From the NCBI RefSeq assembly GCF_947495845.1, contig NZ_CANMAO010000005.1, positions 122,103 to 186,102 of the forward strand: 64,000 nt of DNA, written 5' to 3'. Positions within the stretch are counted from its first letter, which is position 1. Each line of letters starts with the position of its first letter. This document shows positions 57,722 to 64,000 of the stretch, piece after piece. The stretch is from an uncultured Endozoicomonas sp. Its GTDB lineage: Bacteria; Pseudomonadota; Gammaproteobacteria; Pseudomonadales; Endozoicomonadaceae. The position numbers and the translations under genes were made by a program. The notes under the pieces are model-generated. The model saw only the letters and a list, made by a program, of their open reading frames with translations. It had not been told where the DNA came from and made no database searches.

Positions 57722-58525
57722 TTATTGAAAACAGGACTGACCTGAAATCACACAATCAAGCACCAGCCTGGAACCAAAATAGGCCAGCACTAGAAAAACG
57801 ACACCCGCCAGTGTCCAGCGAACCGCTGTCTGTCCACGCCAGCCAAATCGCCAATGCCCTACCAGCAAAGTAGCAAACAGCCCCCAGGCCATTATGGACA
57901 GCACTGTTTTATGCACCAATTTCTGAGCGAACATATCTTCAAGAAATAAAAAGCCACTGCCCAATGACAGAGTTAACAGGAAGACACCCAGCCAAAGAAA
58001 TTCAAATAACAGTTTTTCCATGGTCTGCAAAGGCGGCAGCGTTTTCATGGTATGCCGATGAGTTCGGAGTTGATGCTCCTGCCAGGAAAGCAACACCGCC
58101 TGACATGCGGCCACCATTAAAACCCCATAAGCCATCACGGACAATAAAATATGAGCCACCATCTCTGGCGCCGGATTCCAGACAATATGTTCTGCTGGCG
58201 ACCATATCGCCAGGACAATCATCGCTATAGAAATGGGTAGAATAAGAATCAGCAAACTTTCTGAGGGCTTTTTGAGGCTACTGACCAACACCAGCAATGT
58301 CACCATCAGGGCGGTTAGAGAGCCCATGGTGAATACACTAAGGTTAATGCCTTCCCCGGAATGAATTGAGCCATAAAGAGATAAGGCGTGAAAGATGACA
58401 CCGATCGTCGTCAGTAATAGAACCAACCAACGGGGAAAACCGCGACCGGTGGTTCGCAGTCCCTGCCCAACAGAGCCAGCCAGATAGCTACCAAGCGCCC
58501 CCATACTGACCAGAAAGCCACTCAT
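57722..58525 (-). CDS. CcsA/YpjD-like cytochrome c assembly membrane protein
   Basis: A 267-residue protein with eight predicted membrane helices. HILLSVMAYGVLMVAACQAV and LVHKTVLSIMAWGLFATLLV contain the family's histidines, and FLWLGVFLLTLSLGSGFLF lies between. It is in the cytochrome c assembly (CcsA/HemX-like) family often found beside ffh and corC-like genes in gammaproteobacteria. The role in this context is uncertain. Confidence 0.9.
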   Translation of the reverse strand: MSGFLVSMGALGSYLAGSVGQGLRTTGRGFPRWLVLLLTTIGVIFHALSLYGSIHSGEGINLSVFTMGSLTALMVTLLVLVSSLKKPSESLLILILPISIAMIVLAIWSPAEHIVWNPAPEMVAHILLSVMAYGVLMVAACQAVLLSWQEHQLRTHRHTMKTLPPLQTMEKLLFEFLWLGVFLLTLSLGSGFLFLEDMFAQKLVHKTVLSIMAWGLFATLLVGHWRFGWRGQTAVRWTLAGVVFLVLAYFGSRLVLDCVISGQSCFQ

Positions 58526-58628
58526 TCAATAAGCCTATAATAATTAATTCGAAAAGCACGCCCATCAGGGGCTGATAAAAATCATTGGAAGTTTGTCATA
58601 TTCCGGAATGGGAAACAAACCTGACTTA

Positions 58629-58787
58629 TACCAATGACGTTTTTAAATTGTGGAACGAGCAAGTTATTTTGGGCGACTGGGCAAGGCGAAGCGACGAGTC
58701 ATAGCCGTAGCTATGGCGAGGAACTTCAACGCAGATCCAGGTGGTCAAAATAACTGCACAGCCCATAATTTAAAGACAGAATTGGTA
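58629..58787. mobile_element. Family 1 miniature palindromic element, copy 3
   Basis: A 159-base element, ends TACCAAT/ATTGGTA, flanked by TTA on both sides (58626-58628, 58788-58790). It closely resembles copy 1 (15993-16151), including a shared core from GTCATAGCCGTAGCTATGG onward. It lies between the divergent CcsA-like and MATE genes, so it sits in a promoter region. Confidence 0.9.
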
Positions 58788-58896
58788 TTACTATTTAACG
58801 CCAAGGCTGTTAATATCCGCGCCGCTCAAGGCCATGCCCTGCTGTGTCCCCCTCCCTTTCTGCCCGGGTCAAGTACTGGCATGTATACTGATATAA

Positions 58897-60264
58897 ATGC
58901 AAAACCAAAGTTCTACTCTTCATTATTTAACCGCTGAAGCCAAAGCCCTGCTTCTGCTGTCTTTACCGATCATCATTACCCAGCTGGCCACCAACGGTAT
59001 GACCTTTGTGGATACCGCCATGGCAGGCCAGGCCAGTGCTGCCGATCTTGCCGCTATCGCCGTTGGCAGCAGCCTATGGCTGCCAGCGAGTTTGCTGCTC
59101 CGTGGCACCTTGATGATACTGACACCGGTCACTGCTCATCACAGAGGGGCCAACAATCAAAAAAGCATCTCCACGGATTTGGCACAAACTGTCTGGATTG
59201 CTTTGTTGTCTGTGTTGGCACTGGCTTTTTATCTGAACAACGGTGAAACCATCCTCAATTATATGAAGGTGGCACCAGAAGTGGTTCCTACAGCAGTAGG
59301 CTATTTGAATGCTTTGGCTTTTGGCCTGCCGGGAATTGCCTTGTTTTATACCCTGAACAGTTTTCTGGAAGGGATGGGTAACACCCGAGCGCCGATGGTG
59401 ATTTCAGTAGCAGGCTTACTGATTAACATCCCGGTCAACTACGTTCTGATCTATGGCAAATTTGGTTTTCCGGCCATGGGCGCCGTTGGCTGTGGATGGG
59501 CAACCAGCCTGGTTTACTGGCTGATGTCACTGCTTATGTTTGCCTATATCCGTTTTCATCATCGCTATGCTCACCTGGTTGACTTCAAACAGATGGTACC
59601 AAGCACGGGTAGAATCAAAGAACTGCTTCGCCTCGGCCTGCCCATTGGCATTAGCATTTGCATGTGTGGCAGCATCTTTGCCGTCATTGCTTTACTGATT
59701 GGCAAACTGGGCGCCAGTAATATTGCCGCCGCCCAGATTGCCCTGAATTTCTCCAGCATGACGTACATGATTCCCATGAGCCTCTCTTTCGGTATTACCA
59801 TTCGAGTCGGTTTTTCTCTCGGACAGAAAAACACATGGGAAGCCAAACAGCGGGCAATCAGCGGCGTCATCACAGCAATTGCATTGGCTGGCATCTCAAC
59901 AGCCTGCATTTTATTGTTCCGTGAATCCATCGTGGATCTTTACACCACCGATCCAGCCATCAAACAAAGCGCCATGTTCCTGCTGATCCTCGCTGCCTCC
60001 TACCAAATCAGCGATGCACTTCAGGCCTCCACCAGTGGCGCACTGCGTGGTTATAAAGACACTAATATGCCCATGATTCTTTCCTGCGGCGCCTATTGGG
60101 GCATTGCCCTGCCAATGGGCTACATCTTCGCCATGACCGACTGGATCACCCCCGCCCTTGGCACGACAGGCTTTTGGGTTGGCATTATCACCGGCTTATC
60201 GCTAGCGGCACTGCTGCTTGCAATTCGCCTGATCAAACTGGTCAACAAACCAATCCCCGTATAA
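58897..60264 (+). CDS. MATE-family multidrug efflux transporter
   Basis: A 455-residue membrane protein with 12 predicted helices, of the NorM-like MATE family that exports cationic drugs or metabolites with sodium or protons. LLLLSLPIIITQLATNGMTF with FVDTAMAGQASAADLAAIAV is the N-terminal bundle motif, and SFGITIRVGFSLGQKNTWEA starts the second half. The family 1 element lies in its upstream region. ffh follows after about 110 bases. Confidence 0.92.
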   Translation: MQNQSSTLHYLTAEAKALLLLSLPIIITQLATNGMTFVDTAMAGQASAADLAAIAVGSSLWLPASLLLRGTLMILTPVTAHHRGANNQKSISTDLAQTVWIALLSVLALAFYLNNGETILNYMKVAPEVVPTAVGYLNALAFGLPGIALFYTLNSFLEGMGNTRAPMVISVAGLLINIPVNYVLIYGKFGFPAMGAVGCGWATSLVYWLMSLLMFAYIRFHHRYAHLVDFKQMVPSTGRIKELLRLGLPIGISICMCGSIFAVIALLIGKLGASNIAAAQIALNFSSMTYMIPMSLSFGITIRVGFSLGQKNTWEAKQRAISGVITAIALAGISTACILLFRESIVDLYTTDPAIKQSAMFLLILAASYQISDALQASTSGALRGYKDTNMPMILSCGAYWGIALPMGYIFAMTDWITPALGTTGFWVGIITGLSLAALLLAIRLIKLVNKPIPV

Positions 60265-60373
60265 CTTTTCTCTACCCACTGACGGCGGGCAACGTATTGC
60301 TATATAATGGCATTTATTTTGCGCCGCCAGTCAACGCTGCCGGCATAGATATCTGATCAGGGTAATTCCCAGA

Positions 60374-61789
60374 ATGTTCGAGAACTTAACCGAACGCCTT
60401 TCCCGTACGCTAAAAACCGTCACGGGCAAAGCGAAACTGACCGAAGACAATATCAAAGACACCCTGCGCGAAGTGCGCATGGCGCTTCTGGAAGCGGACG
60501 TTGCGCTTCCCGTTGTCAAAGAATTTATCAATCGGATCAAAGAGCGGGCAGTTGGCCAGGAAGTTCAAGCCAGCCTCAGCCCTGGTCAGGCCTTTGTTAA
60601 GATCGTTCAGAATGAACTGATCGAAGTGATGGGTTCGTCCAACGACGAACTGAACCTTGCCACTCAACCGCCTGCCGTTATTCTGATGGCCGGTTTGCAA
60701 GGTGCGGGTAAAACAACATCTGTCGCCAAACTGGGTAAATGGCTCAAAGAACGCCAGAAGAAATCCGTTATGGTGGTCAGTGCCGACGTCTATCGTCCGG
60801 CAGCGATCAAACAGCTGGAAACGCTGGCTGAGGAAACAGGGCTTAATTTCTTCCCGTCTTCCATTGACCAAAAGCCTGTCGACATCGTTAACGGTGCGAT
60901 TCAAGAAGCCAAAATCAAGCACGCCGATGTATTGATTGTGGATACCGCCGGTCGTTTGCATATCGATAACGATATGATGGCGGAAATCCAGCAGCTGCAC
61001 AACGCAATCAACCCCATCGAAACCCTGTTCGTGGTTGACGCCATGACCGGACAAGACGCGGCCAACACAGCGAAAGCGTTCGGTGACGCCCTGCCACTGA
61101 CCGGTGTCATTCTGACCAAGGCCGATGGTGATGCCCGTGGTGGTGCCGCCCTATCCGTACGACAGATTACTGGTAAACCCATCAAGTTTATTGGTATGGG
61201 TGAAAAGACCGATGCCCTGGAACCGTTCCATCCGGACCGTATCGCATCTCGTATTCTTGGCATGGGCGACATTCTCTCCCTGATCGAAGAAGCCGAGCGC
61301 AAACTGGATCGCAGTAAAGCCGATAAACTCGCCAGCAAACTGAAAAAAGGCAAAGGCTTTGACCTGGAAGACTTCCGCGATCAGCTTCAACAAATGAAGA
61401 AGATGGGCGGTTTAAGCGGCATGATGGACAAACTGCCTGGCATGGGCGGCATGGCACCACAAATGCAAGGCCAGATGGACAATAAAATCTTTGTTCAGAT
61501 GGAAGCCATCATCAACTCCATGACCCCTGCGGAACGTGCCAATCCGGACATCATGAACGGCTCCCGGAAAAAACGTATTGCCGGCGGCTCCGGCACACAG
61601 ATTCAAGACATCAACCGACTCATCAAACAACACAAACAGATGAGCAAAATGATGAAAAAGGTGACTAAAAAAGGCGGCATGAACAAGCTAATGCGCGGCA
61701 TGTCTTCCATGAAAGGTCAGCTTCCCGGTGGAATGGGCGGCGCGGGTGGCATGATGCCTCCCGGCGGCGGCAAGAAGTTTCCTTTCTAA
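60374..61789 (+). CDS. ffh: Signal recognition particle protein
   Basis: Binds 4.5S RNA and signal sequences to target inner-membrane proteins co-translationally. The 471-residue protein has the N domain (1-95), the G domain with GLQGAGKTT at 107-115, DVYRPAAIKQL, DTAGRLH and TKADGDARGG, and a methionine-rich M domain (about 330-471). SGTQIQDINRLIKQHKQM is the RNA-binding helix. It ends in glycine/methionine-rich sequence. A terminator follows. Confidence 0.97.
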   Translation: MFENLTERLSRTLKTVTGKAKLTEDNIKDTLREVRMALLEADVALPVVKEFINRIKERAVGQEVQASLSPGQAFVKIVQNELIEVMGSSNDELNLATQPPAVILMAGLQGAGKTTSVAKLGKWLKERQKKSVMVVSADVYRPAAIKQLETLAEETGLNFFPSSIDQKPVDIVNGAIQEAKIKHADVLIVDTAGRLHIDNDMMAEIQQLHNAINPIETLFVVDAMTGQDAANTAKAFGDALPLTGVILTKADGDARGGAALSVRQITGKPIKFIGMGEKTDALEPFHPDRIASRILGMGDILSLIEEAERKLDRSKADKLASKLKKGKGFDLEDFRDQLQQMKKMGGLSGMMDKLPGMGGMAPQMQGQMDNKIFVQMEAIINSMTPAERANPDIMNGSRKKRIAGGSGTQIQDINRLIKQHKQMSKMMKKVTKKGGMNKLMRGMSSMKGQLPGGMGGAGGMMPPGGGKKFPF

Positions 61790-61843
61790 ATATCCGTTAA
61801 GCCTGATTTTTTACACGGTAAATCTATTACGCCCTCAAAAACC

Positions 61844-61870
61844 ATCTTCTCTGGCCACACCAGAGAAGAT
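61844..61870 (+). terminator. Terminator after ffh
   Basis: ATCTTCTCTGG (61844-61854) pairs exactly with CCAGAGAAGAT (61860-61870), followed by CCCTCTTC. Confidence 0.75.
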
Positions 61871-62160
61871 CCCTCTTCAATCATTCAAACTAACAAACTA
61901 AGAGTCCGTTTCATTAGCTTTGACCCACTCCATTCATTCTGTGCGAAGTTGAAAGATGACCCCTCCGCACTTCGATACGTCGTCAAGCTCAGTGCGAACA
62001 ATATTATGCTCTGTTTTTGCAATCAAAACTGTTTCTGATTCGTCTTACTCTTAAGCACCCCAGCATATGAGCACTGATATTCTGGCTCAATGAGCAGAAA
62101 ATTCGATTTCATATACAGAGGCACTCAATGGAATGAGTATCATAGAAAACGGAGACATTG
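61871..62160. other. Intergenic region between ffh and the DoxX gene
   Basis: About 290 bases. It contains a REP-like stretch near 61955-62000 (GCACTTCGATACG...CTCAGTGCGAAC) and the family 2 remnant at 62052-62127. Nothing else is recognised. Confidence 0.45.
62052..62127. repeat. Internally deleted family 2 element
   Basis: The left part (TAAGCACCCCAGCATATGAG and GATATTCTGGCTCAATGAG) matches the left arm of the family 2 copies, and the right part (GCAGAAAATTCGATTTCATA) matches the right arm. The core and inner arms are missing, leaving about 76 bases. Confidence 0.6.
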
Positions 62161-63056
62161 ATGAATCGGATAATGGCGAACAATACTCAGGATCAGACGG
62201 CCTTAATTGCCAGCTTTTTAAGAGTTGGTGTGGGGCTGCTATTTGTTATCGGTGGGCTCTCCAAGCTGAGCTTGTTGCTCAACAGCACCACTCATGACGG
62301 GATGGTGGCGAACTACATGGGCACAGAAGGCTATATTAACACCCTGTTTCAGGCCTACCTGTTCAGTGATGGTTCGCTACTAACGCCATCAGTATTCCTA
62401 AAAACACTCTCAGCCTTTGAACTGGTGTCTGGTTTTTTTCTGATTGTCGGCTTTATGGTTCGCCCTCTGGCGCTATTTTATGGATTCCTGTTATGGAGTT
62501 TTGTGGTGGCTCTGCCGGTACACACAGTGCCCGGTGTGGAGGTTGATGTAAAAACCTATACCTCACCGGCGATATTTGTACAGATCCGTGATATCACCCT
62601 GTCCGGAATGATGTTTGTGTTATTTAACCTTGGAGCAGGCGTTCGTAGCTGGATAACAAACTATTTCCTCATACGGTTACGATTAGCTGGGAGTCTTTGG
62701 GATTATTGCTGCGCTTTTCGCTGGGCGTCACGTTTATTGTGGGTGGTTTCTTTGGAGGTTTCCATGAGGTACCTTCATTTGCCACGGCTCAGTGGCTGCT
62801 GGCCGTCATCAGATTGCTTCTTGTGTTTGGCAATCCGGCCCTGGTAAGAGCTGCCGGTGTTGGCGTAGTCGCTGTGATGTTAGTTTATATGTTGCAGAAA
62901 CTGACTATGGATAAAAGCATCATCGCAAACCTGAACAGTATTAAAAGGGAGTTCGCTCTGGTAGCGGCAGGCATTGCTTTGCTCGTAGCCGGAGGTGGTA
63001 TGACCTTTACTGCGCAGGATTTATTAACCCGAAGTAAGCGGTATATTTTTCGATAA
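62161..63056 (+). pseudogene. DoxX-family membrane protein, apparently frameshifted
   Basis: The first frame (from ATG 62161, GGAG upstream) encodes a DoxX-like start (SFLRVGVGLLFVIGGLSKLS, then SAFELVSGFFLIVGFMVRPL). Near 62660-62700 the similarity passes to another frame that continues SWESLGLLLRFSLGVTFIVG with further helices to 63056. Without the shift the first frame runs on to 62847 as low-complexity, cysteine- and tryptophan-rich sequence unlike a membrane protein. Either the gene is broken, the sequence has an indel error, or two overlapping genes exist. The second frame keeps good coding character, which favours a recent or artefactual shift. Confidence 0.75.
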
Positions 63057-63072
63057 CATCAGGACATTTGCC

Positions 63073-63525
63073 ATGGACAGGGCATTACTTAACCGGCTCT
63101 ACCGCTACGCCATCGCCCTGACCCGTGATAGTGATGAGGCGTTTGATTTATTGCAACAGTCAGTTGAACGTTATCTTCATCGATCAGACAACCATTTGCG
63201 AGAGCCTTCAGCGTATCTGATGCGAACCATACGCAATCAGTTTTTTGATCAGGTTCGGCATCAGCGCATGCATCTGGTGGTTAACGAACAACTTCAGCAG
63301 GGCAGCACAGAGCTGGATGATACACCATCTCCTGGTGACCTGCTGATTCACCAGCAAATGGTAGAAGGGTTGATAAGGCTGCTTGACAGCCATGAACAAG
63401 AGTTACTCTATCTATGGGCTGTGGAAGAATACACTGCACAGGAAATTGCCAACATGCGCTCACAACCATGGGGAACCATTCTTTCTCAATTACACCGCTT
63501 GAAAGAAATTCAGAACACAGCTTGA
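63073..63525 (+). CDS. ECF-type RNA polymerase sigma factor
   Basis: A 150-residue sigma-70 family protein. Region 2 is in LNRLYRYAIALTRDSDEAFD, ending LMRTIRNQFFDQVRHQRMH, and region 4 is LLYLWAVEEYTAQEIANMRS, then TILSQLHRLKEI. It lacks the long regions of housekeeping factors. The DoxX gene ends 16 bases upstream, and a putative anti-sigma gene follows after 23 bases, which gives a small signalling unit. Confidence 0.88.
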   Translation: MDRALLNRLYRYAIALTRDSDEAFDLLQQSVERYLHRSDNHLREPSAYLMRTIRNQFFDQVRHQRMHLVVNEQLQQGSTELDDTPSPGDLLIHQQMVEGLIRLLDSHEQELLYLWAVEEYTAQEIANMRSQPWGTILSQLHRLKEIQNTA

Positions 63526-63548
63526 TACAGATACAAGGAGGGCGCTCC

Positions 63549-63938
63549 ATGAGACCTGAAGACAAAATCTCATTACCCAGAGCTCTTAAGGATCATTTTT
63601 CTAATCATGAGTTGTCGGAAGACCAGCTGCAGACATTGATCACACGACAATCGTCCATTAAAAATATACCAATGGCCACCCGTCTACAGAAGAAATTCTC
63701 GGCATTGCTGCGCTCATTCAAACAACCTTCTATCCTGCTTGCACCTGCGCTTGTACTGATGCTAACCGTTACCATCATTGCGCCGGTGATGATTCGCAAC
63801 GATCTGACAGAACAGGTTGTTAATGAAGTGGCCTACAACCATAACAAACAGGTGGTCATGGAAGTTCAGTCCAGTCAATTGGAACAGGTGGCTGGCTATC
63901 TATCTCAACTGGATTTTCCTTTGATGCCTCGTCAGTAA
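63549..63938 (+). CDS. Putative membrane anti-sigma factor
   Basis: A 129-residue protein starting at ATG 63549 with AGGAGG upstream. Residues 1-58 are polar and could hold a sigma-binding domain, 60-80 form one membrane helix (ILLAPALVLMLTVTIIAPVM), and the rest would be periplasmic. No zinc-binding HxxxCxxC anti-sigma motif is visible. Role is inferred from its position after the sigma gene and its topology. Confidence 0.7.
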   Translation: MRPEDKISLPRALKDHFSNHELSEDQLQTLITRQSSIKNIPMATRLQKKFSALLRSFKQPSILLAPALVLMLTVTIIAPVMIRNDLTEQVVNEVAYNHNKQVVMEVQSSQLEQVAGYLSQLDFPLMPRQ

Positions 63939-64000
63939 AATCTGTGGGCAATTTCTGGTTCAGGTAGCTTGCCAAGTGCATGGTATAACGCAATTTCAGC
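63932..64000 (-). CDS. Possible 3' end of a convergent gene (partial)
   Basis: On the minus strand 22 sense codons are open up to the window edge (ending LPEPEIAHRFY, then TGA at 63932-63934), overlapping the stop of the plus-strand gene. The stretch reads like protein, but it is too short to identify and could be chance. Confidence 0.3.
   Translation of the reverse strand, partial: AEIALYHALGKLPEPEIAHRFY

Noticed and set aside
58650..58937. A 95-codon frame starting in family 1 copy 3
   Set aside because: It reads through the palindromic element and the promoter region of the MATE gene; similar residues in the other copies follow only from the repeat.
61940..62005. Repeated GTGCGAA motifs as a possible CRISPR-like array
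   Set aside because: There are only two or three short, irregular occurrences; it fits a decayed REP sequence better.

Overview
The window (about 64 kb, moderate GC) is a stretch of chromosome from a gammaproteobacterium. The order leuC-leuD-leuB-asd-usg-fimV is the one known from Pseudomonas and related Pseudomonadales/Oceanospirillales. A TAXI-type TRAP transporter, PutP, an ExaC-like aldehyde dehydrogenase and an AcuI-like reductase fit a marine or host-associated heterotroph of that group. This placement is inferred from gene content and order. No rRNA, phage, CRISPR array or complete insertion sequence is visible. Coding is dense and mostly housekeeping.

Layout. 1-7700: partial fimV, usg, two hotdog thioesterases, asd, leuB, leuD, leuC, all on the minus strand, with a divergent LysR regulator. 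8-27 kb: AcuI-like reductase, TrkH, FAD oxidoreductase, a small membrane protein plus DUF6482-like pair, CHMI-like tautomerase, 2-hydroxyacid dehydrogenase, RIO kinase, cold-shock/DUF1294 protein, nitronate monooxygenase, FadD, a gene split by a mobile repeat, MAPEG, LysE, ExaC, PutP and a RetSat-like oxidoreductase. 27-36 kb: Tim44-like protein, methyltransferase, three tRNAs (Ser-GCT, two Arg-ACG), ung, a secreted Ppx/GppA-like protein, TetR, lysS, prfB (with its programmed +1 frameshift) and glk. 36-54 kb: an orphan protein, GDPD, acetyltransferases, dinG, YchJ, TAXI/TRAP transporter, a large hybrid sensor kinase, a variant SRAP protein, DUF2007 and Sel1-like proteins, and an acyltransferase. 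54-64 kb: NIF3-like protein, two NUDIX hydrolases, CHI-like protein, CorC-type protein, CcsA-like protein, MATE, ffh, then DoxX (frameshifted), an ECF sigma factor and its putative anti-sigma factor.

The most informative non-coding signal is a set of palindromic miniature elements. Family 1 (158-159 bp, ends TACCAAT/ATTGGTA) occurs three times, each time flanked by a 3-bp direct repeat (TTA, TCA, TTA). The copy at 20032-20189 splits a membrane-protein gene, and removing the element plus one TCA restores the reading frame exactly. Family 2 (about 163 bp, ends TAAGTA/TACTTA) occurs twice in full and once as an internally deleted remnant, and its core resembles that of family 1. A third, unrelated palindrome sits between leuD and leuB. 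In two places the end of such an element supplies the stop codon of the neighbouring gene.

I did not find a clearly new multi-gene system. The best leads are the element families, the secreted Ppx/GppA-like protein, the SRAP homologue without two expected active-site residues, and the DoxX/sigma/anti-sigma cluster.
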